Below, piece after piece: positions 31,435 to 38,664 of a DNA stretch of 41,852 bases. How positions within the stretch are numbered: the stretch's first letter is position 1; the number at the start of each line of letters is the position of its first letter. The stretch is from a virus. The notes under the pieces were generated by a model that was given only the letters and a program-made list of their open reading frames with translations, ran no database searches and was not told the DNA's origin. Both the position numbers and the translations under genes were made by a program. The stretch covers positions 1 to 41,852 of IMG/VR virus record IMGVR_UViG_3300037584_004752, one strand, 5' to 3'.

Positions 31435-32672
31435 TAAGCTCCTGTATTTTCAAAAACGTATATCGCACCGCCCCCACCTGTTTGACCAGTAGTAGAACCG
31501 GGGCTTCCACCCCCTCCGGGTTGACCAGCGTTGTTTATAACAAATCTAAAAGGTGAACTTATTGAAATTGCAGACGGGTTTCCACTCGTTCCTGTATTTC
31601 CACTTTGTCCAGGAACAGATCCTGGTTGTCCTCGGTTTGCACCGTTACCACCATTAAAATTAAAAACGTTTGCTAGAGAAGTAGCTCCACCTGCCGAACT
31701 GCTAGAAAATCTAGCACCTCCAGATCCTCCACTTCCAATAGTGAATGGTTGAGAGAAAGGATGAGTAAATGGGTGACCAATGTAACCGTAAAAACCGCTT
31801 CCGCCACCGCCCCCACTTGTAGTATCTGGACCGGATCCAGCTCCACCTCCACCTCCACCTGCAGCATATATTCCAAAAAAAGATCCATTTGCATTTGAAG
31901 TTAGAGTTCCGCTTGAGTTAGTAAAAGTTTTAGGTTCAAATCCTCCACCTCCTGCAGATCCTGATGAAGCAGCAGTAAGTCTTCCTTGAGCATCAACAGT
32001 AATTGAAGACGCTGTATAAGAGCCAGCTGTTACAGCAGTGTTTGCAAGTTGATCAGCACCAACAGCATCATCTGCTATTAAGGCAGTAGTAATTGCATCG
32101 TCAGCGATTGCTGCAGTAGTCACAGCATCATCAGCGATAGCAGCAGCTACAATGGCATCGTCAGCAATCTTGGCTGAAGTTACAGCATCGTCAGCAATTT
32201 TTGCAGTAGTCACTGCACTGTCAGCAATTTGTGCTGCAGCTACTGTACCACCTAAAGTGTCTAATGAAATTTCATTTAAGTTTGTTCCATCAGAATATGC
32301 TGCGTAAATTTTAGCAGCGTCTAAAGTAAATCCTGTTCCTGATGCAGTTTTAATTGTAAGGTTTGCAGGATTTGTTAAACCTGTTGCATCAAATATATAA
32401 AATTTTTCTATTGAATTTGGAATAGTACAAATTGTGCTTGCTGCAATCGTTGCAGTTGCAAATTTGATAACCATGTTTCTTGCATTTGATAATGCACCGT
32501 CTGACATTACAAGAGCAAGAGTACCACCACTTGATAATGTTACTTGTTCAAAACCAGCAATAGCTTGTTGAATTACATTTAAATTTGTATTTGTTTTATC
32601 ACCCCATGTACCAGCGTTCTCACCGGTTACCATTAGTTCTAGTTTTAAATCACTTGAATAACTTGATGCCAT
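31434..32672 (-). CDS. Tail fibre with decapeptide repeats and Gly-rich tip
   Basis: Predicted 412 residues; AAGGAG precedes the ATG. The N-terminal part (SDLKLELMVTGENAGTWGDK) is shared by many marine-phage fibres. Residues 149-208 are six decapeptide repeats of the form IADDAVTTAK, as in trimeric fibre shafts. From about 240 to the end the protein is dominated by glycine (AAGGGGGGAGSG, TSGGGGGSGF, GSGGSGGARF), with GxP-containing stretches (NRGQPGSVPGQSGNTGTSGN). This resembles the polyglycine-II tips of T-even gp38-type adhesins. It should recognise the host surface and would be a natural target for the nearby oxygenases. Confidence 0.82.
   Translation of the reverse strand: MASSYSSDLKLELMVTGENAGTWGDKTNTNLNVIQQAIAGFEQVTLSSGGTLALVMSDGALSNARNMVIKFATATIAASTICTIPNSIEKFYIFDATGLTNPANLTIKTASGTGFTLDAAKIYAAYSDGTNLNEISLDTLGGTVAAAQIADSAVTTAKIADDAVTSAKIADDAIVAAAIADDAVTTAAIADDAITTALIADDAVGADQLANTAVTAGSYTASSITVDAQGRLTAASSGSAGGGGFEPKTFTNSSGTLTSNANGSFFGIYAAGGGGGGAGSGPDTTSGGGGGSGFYGYIGHPFTHPFSQPFTIGSGGSGGARFSSSSAGGATSLANVFNFNGGNGANRGQPGSVPGQSGNTGTSGNPSAISISSPFRFVINNAGQPGGGGSPGSTTGQTGGGGAIYVFENTGA
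32049..32228 (-). repeat. Six 30-bp coding repeats in tail-fibre shaft
   Basis: Six tandem degenerate 30-bp units encode IAD[DS]A-type decapeptides (residues 149-208 of the fibre). Units differ mainly at the last four codons. Confidence 0.8.
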
Positions 32673-32708
32673 AAAAATTCTCCTTAATAATTTTATATTT
32701 TACATTAA

Positions 32709-33677
32709 CTAAGCAGCCAAATCAACCACCGTCCATGTATTAGATACTCCTAAATCTATTTCAGCCCACGCTGTAATATTAGGACTTCCAACAGATCCTG
32801 TCAATTCTATGCCTGTAGGGATCACTACAGCCTCTCCTGTTGCACCCTCTTCCCCTAAAGATGAAGTAATAGAAAGCCCTGATACCCCTATAATTTGTCC
32901 TGGTATTTCCGCATGTTGTCCAAGTGTCATGGTTGCAGAAATTCCAGTCACTGATTCATTTGTGCTTTGTATTAAAGTAATACTTCCTTGTGTGAAAGAT
33001 GCTTGACTTCCTGTAACAGGAACTGGAGTTTTTAAACCACCTACCGTATTTCCTTGTGAAGATGTTATAGATATTCCAGAAACATCTACATTCGCATCTC
33101 CAGATAATGAACTAGAACCTATAGTAAAATCTAATTGATCTTCTGCAGCTAAAACGATTACATCTCCGTCAATTTGAAGTGAAAAACTACCTTGAGTAAA
33201 GCTAGCTTGAGATCCACTTACAGCAACAGTTACGTCTGTAAAAGCTGTTTCATTTCCAATAGATGATGTTAATGATTGTCCTGTAACTTGAATTGAAAAA
33301 TTATCACCCCAAGCAAACTCACCCCATTCACCTCTACCCCAACCTTCTCCTGTTAGAGTACTTTCATCTACAGTAGCAGCTCCTATACTTGATGATGTTG
33401 AAATTCCTGTAACAGGCACTCCTATACCAATCACGGTGCTTCCAACACCTATAGACATAGTAACTACGCCAGGATCTACTAATGCTGAAGTTCCACCGAC
33501 TGAAGCACCAATGCTTGATGATAATGATATTCCTGAAACACTTACATCAGCGTTTGCTGTGACTGATTCAGAACCAATTGATGATGTTAATGATATGCCA
33601 CTGACGGAAACTATTTCATCAGAAAGGTCGCCCCATTCAGATGCTCCCCATGTCTTTCGTCCCCATCCAGTAGCCAT
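32709..33677 (-). CDS. Repeat-rich tail/appendage protein
   Basis: Predicted 322 residues. Two tryptophan motifs of the form WGRxxWGxxxWGD occur near residues 5-17 and 113-126. Between and after them about ten copies of a VSGISLTSSIG-like unit recur (VSVSGISLTSSIG, VSVSGISLSSSIG, VTGISTSSSIG, VTGQSLTSSIG, VDVSGISITSS and others). The protein is beta-rich, acidic and poor in Lys and Cys, like a virion surface protein. It is placed between the head-proximal proteins and the fibre gene. No enzymatic domain is seen. The W-G-rich motif is familiar from marine phage tail proteins. Confidence 0.65.
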   Translation of the reverse strand: MATGWGRKTWGASEWGDLSDEIVSVSGISLTSSIGSESVTANADVSVSGISLSSSIGASVGGTSALVDPGVVTMSIGVGSTVIGIGVPVTGISTSSSIGAATVDESTLTGEGWGRGEWGEFAWGDNFSIQVTGQSLTSSIGNETAFTDVTVAVSGSQASFTQGSFSLQIDGDVIVLAAEDQLDFTIGSSSLSGDANVDVSGISITSSQGNTVGGLKTPVPVTGSQASFTQGSITLIQSTNESVTGISATMTLGQHAEIPGQIIGVSGLSITSSLGEEGATGEAVVIPTGIELTGSVGSPNITAWAEIDLGVSNTWTVVDLAA

Positions 33678-33690
33678 ATCATTTTAATCC

Positions 33691-34134
33691 TTATGCTAAT
33701 CTCAAGATTGCAGCAGAAGTTGTGAATGCAGGAAACTGAATTGTAAATGTTCCTGCAGTTGCAGTTTTGTCTCCACCGAAATCTAATACAGCAACAGCAT
33801 CAGTAGTACTAGAACCACCATCAGTTGTTGTATTGTAGATTAATGCTCCTCTTGCAGTAAGAGTTACGTTTTGAAAAGATAAATCAGCAAAATCTGTAAT
33901 TGCTACAGATGATGAAACTTTTACACCTTGATTAACTAAAGCACTTCCACCAGCCGAATAATTTGGTGATGACACTTCATTAGGTGTTGTATAGTTTGTA
34001 GTAGATTTACCCAAAGTTGCTGAACTTGTAAACATCGCTAACTTATAAGTGTCAGATGATGTGTCAAAGTCATGCTTTCCTTGTAGTAATTCTTTTTTAA
34101 AAGAATCACATATTGCATTTGTTGTTATTGCCAT
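33691..34134 (-). CDS. Virion structural protein, possible tail or head component
   Basis: About 147 residues, beginning MAITTNAICDSFKKELLQGK. The ATG at 34134 is chosen because AAGGAGG lies just upstream; the frame is open further but would overlap the adaptor gene. The sequence is Thr/Ser/Ala-rich and beta-like with ALIYNTTTDGGSSTTDAVAV and VLDFGGDKTATAGTFTIQFP. The motif RGALIYN resembles short virion proteins of marine siphoviruses and podoviruses. No exact function is recognised. Confidence 0.65.
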   Translation of the reverse strand: MAITTNAICDSFKKELLQGKHDFDTSSDTYKLAMFTSSATLGKSTTNYTTPNEVSSPNYSAGGSALVNQGVKVSSSVAITDFADLSFQNVTLTARGALIYNTTTDGGSSTTDAVAVLDFGGDKTATAGTFTIQFPAFTTSAAILRLA

Positions 34135-34147
34135 AATGGCCTCCTTA

Positions 34148-34810
34148 TTAATTTGTGTTTGGAGTAGGACTTTGGACCTGTATTCTAGGAACTCCATCAT
34201 CATACTCAGCTCGTCTTCTTCTACCCATTTGTTGTAGGGCAAAATTCTGTACTTCTTCATTGTACTTGCTTTCATAGAGCTTGTACATATCCATGGGGCC
34301 TTTTAAAAATCTAAAACATTCTGCAAGAACTCCATGTAACAACATTGATTCTTGGTATTTAGCTAAATATGTTTGATTAGTAGAAGTAAATTCAGGAGGA
34401 TCTTTTATGTAATTTATTTGCACTGTATCTGCGGCAGCAGGAGTTGGTGCAACAATAATATTAAATTCATCCCAATTTGCATAATATTTAGGAGTTCCTT
34501 GCGTACCAGATCCATTAAACTCTGATATAAAACTTGTATCTCTTTTTTCTAAAAAACTTCTAACACCTCCAGATGTAAGATGTTCAACAGATCTTAAAAC
34601 TAAAACATCTGATGGCATAGACACAGCTCTATTACCTGCTGTAAAATTTGAATTTGCATATTTTCGTAGATCATCATAATCAACTTTACCTGCAATATCT
34701 AATTCAACGTTTCTTATAAATTCTTGTATTTGAGAATCTGATAATACATTACTTGAAACCTCTGTATAGTTTCGGACTTGTGTTAAAAAACTTGAATGTG
34801 TAATAGCCAT
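34148..34810 (-). CDS. Head-tail adaptor protein
   Basis: Predicted 220 residues. The plan MAITHSSFLTQVRNYTEVSS, QIQEFIRNVELDIAGKVDYD (helical), a beta part (SMPSDVLVLRSVEHLTSGGV), YYANWDEFNIIVAPTPAAAD and a C-terminal helix with YLAKYQESMLLHGVLAECFR matches the phage adaptor family that connects portal and tail in podoviruses such as SU10 and P22 (gp4). It forms a ring below the portal. Its start abuts the preceding stop. The tail of the gene is Arg-rich (QQMGRRRRAEYDD). Confidence 0.75.
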   Translation of the reverse strand: MAITHSSFLTQVRNYTEVSSNVLSDSQIQEFIRNVELDIAGKVDYDDLRKYANSNFTAGNRAVSMPSDVLVLRSVEHLTSGGVRSFLEKRDTSFISEFNGSGTQGTPKYYANWDEFNIIVAPTPAAADTVQINYIKDPPEFTSTNQTYLAKYQESMLLHGVLAECFRFLKGPMDMYKLYESKYNEEVQNFALQQMGRRRRAEYDDGVPRIQVQSPTPNTN

Positions 34811-35250
34811 TATGTAATACTAACCTCCACTTGACCTATAGTAGAAAAAAGTTCTCTTCTTCTATTTTGTAGAGAAGGATCTTCTGGAATCATACTATGA
34901 TTTATAGATGTAACACCGTTTCTTGTTATTTCAAAATCTTGTGTTTTAAATGCAAAGTCTCCTGGTAAAGATAAATTTGCAACTCCAACTGAAGCACCAC
35001 CTGAGTCTGATATTGTTACATCATTAGAAAATTTTACAGAAGGTTGTTGAAACTTCATGTTTCTTGTATTTTGTAAAGCTATTGCATCAGCAGTATTATG
35101 TCTTCGTCTTATTTGTGGATGTTTAGGTTCAAACTCTGAAGTATGTACCAAAGATCCATTCCATTCCTTAACCATCTCAATGTATGGAAATGCCATTCCT
35201 GATCTGTCTGATATTGATTGTGATCTTTTACCTGTTGCCCATTTAGCCAT
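34810..35250 (-). CDS. Conserved marine-phage structural protein
   Basis: Predicted 146 residues beginning MAKWATGKRSQSISDRSGMA, then FPYIEMVKEWNGSLVHTSEF and EPKHPQIRRR. This N-terminal signature is familiar to me from head-to-tail regions of cyanophages and pelagiphages. The rest is beta-rich. It lies between two adaptor-like genes, so it is probably part of the neck. No catalytic motif is seen. The stop and the next gene's start overlap. Confidence 0.7.
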   Translation of the reverse strand: MAKWATGKRSQSISDRSGMAFPYIEMVKEWNGSLVHTSEFEPKHPQIRRRHNTADAIALQNTRNMKFQQPSVKFSNDVTISDSGGASVGVANLSLPGDFAFKTQDFEITRNGVTSINHSMIPEDPSLQNRRRELFSTIGQVEVSIT

Positions 35251-35251
35251 T

Positions 35252-35947
35252 TTATATTCCTTGTGGGTAGAATGATTGAGGAGTAATATAAGTAGAAGCT
35301 CTTTGACCGTCTTCGTCCAAAGCTCTTTTTAATTGATCTTCATAAATTAATTTATTTTGCTGTACAAGTTGTGGAGCATTTTTCATAGCAAGATAGTAAG
35401 CTAAACCTGCAACCATGCATGGTAAAAATCTAAACACAACATCTGCATCATTTGAATAAGCACCCGCATCTTCAATTCTTTTAATTACATAATATTTTAA
35501 AGTTGTATAAGTATTCAAATCTGGTGCTTGATAAAGATATATTTTTGGTGTCGTTTCTCTTTCCACATAATACTGAGATGGTTGTCCAGTAGCTAATTTG
35601 TTAGGAAGTGCAGCATACGCAGATCTATCAATTTTAGTTAAAGATACGTCTTGTGTACTAGCACCATTAGAAGCTGCTGCAGTTGAAGATACAAAAGCTT
35701 CTAAAACATCGCTTACACCGGCACTGACGCTATACTCTGCTTGACCAGAAACTAAAGCATTTTCATGAAGAGCTACTTTCCAAAGATGGATACCTCTATT
35801 AGCCCACTCTGCAAATAATAAATTTAAACTTGTTCTTGCCGATTTTAAACTATGACCGCTTGTGGTTGTCATACCACATCTTTCATATGCTTCTTGAATT
35901 ATTTCTTCTATCGATAGGTCAAATGCTGTCGTCCCTGAAGTAGCCAT
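35252..35947 (-). CDS. Neck/adaptor protein (P22 gp4 / T7 gp11-like)
   Basis: Predicted 231 residues. The N-terminus, MATSGTTAFDLSIEEIIQEA and YERCGMTTTSGHSLKSARTS, with LNLLFAEWANRGIHLWKV, is a recurrent pattern in marine podovirus neck proteins. Later YYVERETTPKIYLYQAPDLN, and a helical C-terminus (QNKLIYEDQLKRALDEDGQR), fit the alpha-beta-alpha architecture of portal-tail adaptors such as P22 gp4 and T7 gp11. A role in joining head to tail is inferred. It starts the four-gene neck block 35947-33691. Confidence 0.65.
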   Translation of the reverse strand: MATSGTTAFDLSIEEIIQEAYERCGMTTTSGHSLKSARTSLNLLFAEWANRGIHLWKVALHENALVSGQAEYSVSAGVSDVLEAFVSSTAAASNGASTQDVSLTKIDRSAYAALPNKLATGQPSQYYVERETTPKIYLYQAPDLNTYTTLKYYVIKRIEDAGAYSNDADVVFRFLPCMVAGLAYYLAMKNAPQLVQQNKLIYEDQLKRALDEDGQRASTYITPQSFYPQGI

Positions 35948-35997
35948 TATTATCCTTTTTACGGTTGTACAATTTCTTGGATTGTATCACTTTTTGA

Positions 35998-36129
35998 CTA
36001 AACTTTGAAGACCTTAGACTTTTTGCTATATAATTTGGCAAGGACACGTTTTTTCTTCTTTTTTTCATCTCTTGCACCTCTGAGCTTACCCTCAACTTGT
36101 TTTCTAATTTGTGATCTTCCTATTGGCAT
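35998..36129 (-). CDS. 43-residue basic peptide
   Basis: The frame begins MPIGRSQIRKQVEGKLRGAR and has a Lys-only run. It is highly basic, so nucleic-acid binding or packaging in the capsid is possible. A perfect TATAAT lies five bases before the ATG, with no Shine-Dalgarno, suggesting a leaderless transcript. It lies between the oxygenase gene and the neck genes. Confidence 0.6.
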   Translation of the reverse strand: MPIGRSQIRKQVEGKLRGARDEKKKKKRVLAKLYSKKSKVFKV

Positions 36130-36134
36130 TTCTT

Positions 36135-36140
36135 ATTATA
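36135..36140 (-). promoter_or_regulatory. -10 box for a leaderless transcript
   Basis: On the minus strand GG precedes a perfect TATAAT (36140-36135), and the ATG at 36129 begins after five bases. It overlaps the stop region of the oxygenase gene (36143). It may restart transcription for the neck genes. Confidence 0.5.
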
Positions 36141-36142
36141 CC

Positions 36143-36700
36143 TTAATTTTCTATAAGTTCAAACACTACATCTTTAGGGTCAAAATTAAAAGATATAATA
36201 GTTTTAGAATTATGTGACAAGTTTCTACCACCTCTATGAATATAATAAGCAGGAAAAGCAATCAAATCACCTTCGTTAGCATCAATAGAAATTACTTCTT
36301 TAGGGTTAGATGGATTCAAAATATCAGTCTTAGGATGTATTTCTTTGTTGAAATCTAAATAATAAACACCAGTAAAATTACTTCCGTGCGTATGCCACCC
36401 ATGTTTACCAGAATTGTGGTATTGTTGATACCAAATATTGTAAAGTGTAACGTCTGTAAAACCAATTTTGCAAACTAATTTTTTAAGTGTATTTTCTAAA
36501 TGTGGTTTAAAAATTTTAACCCATTTTCTATTAAAATTTGTTGAGTCATTCCAATCAAGCCTATGAATATTATCATTTATAGAATTGTTTTGAATAAAAA
36601 CATTATCAGCTTCAGATGAATTTATTATACTTAATATTTCTTTTTTTAAAATTAAATGTTCTGTGAAAGAACATTTAAGCATGGGAGTTTTTATTTCCAT
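36143..36700 (-). CDS. 2OG/Fe(II) oxygenase-like protein
   Basis: Predicted 185 residues. GKHGWHTHGSNFTGVYYLDF (about 117-136) supplies the HxH-type metal site, and GDLIAFPAYYIHRGGRNLSH (about 152-171) the distal His, followed by Lys for 2-oxoglutarate and IISFNFDP. This is the 2OG-FeII_Oxy_5-like pattern common in marine phages. Substrate unknown. It sits between endolysin and neck genes, an interruption of the virion module. Confidence 0.78.
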   Translation of the reverse strand: MEIKTPMLKCSFTEHLILKKEILSIINSSEADNVFIQNNSINDNIHRLDWNDSTNFNRKWVKIFKPHLENTLKKLVCKIGFTDVTLYNIWYQQYHNSGKHGWHTHGSNFTGVYYLDFNKEIHPKTDILNPSNPKEVISIDANEGDLIAFPAYYIHRGGRNLSHNSKTIISFNFDPKDVVFELIEN

Positions 36701-36707
36701 AAAAAGA

Positions 36708-37184
36708 TTAAACTAAATCAACTGCTTTACCTATTATTGGTTTGTATTTAGTTTTACCTTCAGATTTATAAGCATGCAAGAATTGTTTTCTAGGTTGATC
36801 AGATGTATAGCTACAATGTATCCATCCCGAATTAGGTTCGCCTGGCGTGTAAAACTCGAGTATCAATTGATCAAATTCTAGGTTTGCATAAATCCAATCA
36901 GCTAATTCAGCGTTGTCAGTTCCCATACATTCGAAATCTGCGGCCTCAGCTTTTGCATGTTGACTGTTGATTGAGCTACCAATTTTAGTGCAAAGCTGTT
37001 CGCTTCGGAAACCGCTAGTCACTTTTACTCTGCCGAAGTGGTCACGTACCGGTTGTAGTATATTTTCACATAATGCTTTTAATTTTTCTATTTGACCAGA
37101 ATTAGGATTATTATTTATATCCAACCTAACTGCTGTATCTGATTTAATTAATTCTTGTAAACTAAAATTACGTGTTAATTCCAT
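36708..37184 (-). CDS. Endolysin, M15-type D,D-carboxypeptidase-like peptidase
   Basis: Predicted 158 residues; GGAG precedes the ATG. VKVTSGFRSEQL (54-65), SQHAKAEAADFE with H76 and D83, and SGWIHCSYT with H123 form the zinc triad of Peptidase_M15_3 enzymes. These cleave peptidoglycan cross-peptides, so it should lyse the host. There is no signal peptide, so a holin is needed. Two small membrane proteins are encoded just upstream (37420-37960), making a lysis cassette likely. Confidence 0.88.
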   Translation of the reverse strand: MELTRNFSLQELIKSDTAVRLDINNNPNSGQIEKLKALCENILQPVRDHFGRVKVTSGFRSEQLCTKIGSSINSQHAKAEAADFECMGTDNAELADWIYANLEFDQLILEFYTPGEPNSGWIHCSYTSDQPRKQFLHAYKSEGKTKYKPIIGKAVDLV

Positions 37185-37186
37185 TA

Positions 37187-37420
37187 TTACTCCAATATAA
37201 GTTTTTTAATACTTTTACTACCATCTATGTTCGATTCAAGTTCAGCCATCGACTTAATACACTGATAAACAACATTATTATTTTTATTCGTTCGCATTGC
37301 GACTCTTTTGCCTTTCAAACACATTGACATTGAAGGCTTACCTGATTCAGGATCAACCTGAATTCTGTGTTCCTTAATCTCTCCGTTGACAATCATAAGA
37401 AGGGCTACAATTAACTCCAT
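37187..37420 (-). CDS. Small protein with hydrophobic N-terminus
   Basis: Predicted 77 residues; GGAG precedes the ATG. MELIVALLMIVNGEIKEHRI has a short hydrophobic start, perhaps a signal or anchor. Two cysteines (CLKGKRVAMR and YQCIKSMAEL) could form a disulfide after export. It lies directly upstream of the endolysin gene. A lysis or envelope role is possible but unproven. Confidence 0.6.
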   Translation of the reverse strand: MELIVALLMIVNGEIKEHRIQVDPESGKPSMSMCLKGKRVAMRTNKNNNVVYQCIKSMAELESNIDGSKSIKKLILE

Positions 37421-37800
37421 TAGTGTGCTCCGTTTCCGTTCTGTCTTACTTTATCTTTTAATACTTCTATATCAGCTAATGCTTTGTCTAACTGTTCTCT
37501 TAAAAATTCTATATTAACTTTGTTTGTCATGTTCATCTCTTGAGTCTCTTCCATTTTCTCTACGGACTTATATAAATCCTCGATTAAAAAATGTTGCTCC
37601 TGATCCGTGGGCACTTGTTCAGACTTCTTGAGCAGATCATTTTCAAATAACTCACGTGATGTCTCTAACGATACCAACCTCGCAGTCAGCTCTGTGTATG
37701 CGAACACGCCCATAGCAACTAAAATTATTAGAGAGGCTACGGTTTTCATCGGCATCTGCACGCGTGCTTCTTCTCCAATGTTAAGTGGTTTATTGGACAC
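37420..37800 (-). CDS. Membrane-anchored coiled-coil protein of lysis region
   Basis: About 126 residues. The start is a GTG at 37800, chosen because GGAGG lies five bases upstream, giving MSNKPLNIGEEARVQMPMKT; a GTG at 37812 is an alternative. One membrane segment follows (VASLIILVAMGVFAYTELT, about 21-39), then a long coiled coil (about 40-120). I recall the same MSNKPLNIGEE opening in marine cyanophage and pelagiphage proteins. It may be a spanin- or holin-like component of the lysis cassette. The fit to any named lysis family is not certain. Confidence 0.6.
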   Translation of the reverse strand: MSNKPLNIGEEARVQMPMKTVASLIILVAMGVFAYTELTARLVSLETSRELFENDLLKKSEQVPTDQEQHFLIEDLYKSVEKMEETQEMNMTNKVNIEFLREQLDKALADIEVLKDKVRQNGNGAH

Positions 37801-37960
37801 CTGGTCCTCCACAAAGAGCTAAGAATACCAACATCATAATCAATGCACCAGTAAAGTAATAATTCATTTTTATCTCACTCATACGTTGGACAAGATTATC
37901 AACTATAAACCCTGCTCTGTCTAGTGCCTCAAAAAATTTATAAATCCATTTATCTATCAT
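37790..37960 (-). CDS. 56-residue single-span membrane protein, holin candidate
   Basis: The frame begins at the ATG at 37960, overlapping the preceding stop (ATGA). It ends 11 bases into the next gene. Residues about 1-30 are amphipathic (MIDKWIYKFFEALDRAGFIV), then one hydrophobic segment (YYFTGALIMMLVFLALC, 34-50). Size, one membrane span and position two genes upstream of the endolysin fit a small holin. It is an inference from context. Confidence 0.55.
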   Translation of the reverse strand: MIDKWIYKFFEALDRAGFIVDNLVQRMSEIKMNYYFTGALIMMLVFLALCGGPGVQ

Positions 37961-38664
37961 TCGTATGTTTCATCCTCGTCTCTTTCTTTTTCATAACCTT
38001 CTTGCAACATTTCACTTAACGTTTGTTCTTTTTTTTCCATTTCATAGAACATTTTATCGCTGTCCTCTGTAACCAATCCGTTATCTTCAGCATCCCAATA
38101 TGTAGTCTGAACTTTGTAATCTGGCCAGCTGTTATCAGTAGTATAACTGTTAATATGCCAAAGAATACGATTATTAGGCTGAGCTGCATAATTCCCGTTA
38201 GCAAGAGCCAATATATGCGCACACTTATGTTCTTGAGGTATTTCAGAATGTTCAACATCCAAAATATTAACGTCTGGATGACCCCAATCAACCGTAAATA
38301 AATATTCTCCATGAAGAAATTTTTTGTTTAAACCTAAGTATTTACCTTTTACACCAGCCAACCAATCAAACCGATGAACACTAGGCCAATAGCTAAAACA
38401 GTTCCACAATTCCAACTCGTGCGTCTGCATATCCGGCACATCGGCTCTATCATACGATTTTTGGAAAAACGCTGAGATAGGCAAACGCCAAAAGCATGCA
38501 CCATTGGGTAACATGATGTTAAACAAGATAGCACGCCCTGATATTGACGTGAGACCAAAGATAACACACTCTTCACTTTCTCCTTGATGTTCTTTAAGAT
38601 CATATAGATACTCCTTCCTTACCTTACAATAAATTGGTGGTATATTAGCATTTAAATAAGACAT
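37957..38664 (-). CDS. Conserved marine-phage protein, unknown function
   Basis: Predicted 235 residues. It starts MSYLNANIPPIYCKVRKEYL, contains FWRLPISAFFQKSYDRADVP and TVDWGHPDVNILDVEHSEIP, and ends in an acidic helix (TLSEMLQEGYEKERDEDETY). Trp and Asn richness gives it a distinct look, and I recall similar proteins in cyanophages without a function. No catalytic signature is clear. It is coupled to the 56-residue membrane protein (ATGA) and follows the basic protein gene directly. Confidence 0.65.
   Translation of the reverse strand: MSYLNANIPPIYCKVRKEYLYDLKEHQGESEECVIFGLTSISGRAILFNIMLPNGACFWRLPISAFFQKSYDRADVPDMQTHELELWNCFSYWPSVHRFDWLAGVKGKYLGLNKKFLHGEYLFTVDWGHPDVNILDVEHSEIPQEHKCAHILALANGNYAAQPNNRILWHINSYTTDNSWPDYKVQTTYWDAEDNGLVTEDSDKMFYEMEKKEQTLSEMLQEGYEKERDEDETYE

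Noticed and set aside
31531-31894. Open frames overlapping the glycine-rich fibre tip on both strands
   Set aside because: They are by-products of G-rich repetitive codons in the fibre gene and lack ribosome sites.
32049-32228. CRISPR-like repeat array
   Set aside because: The 30-bp units are contiguous without spacers and encode a regular decapeptide in a tail fibre.
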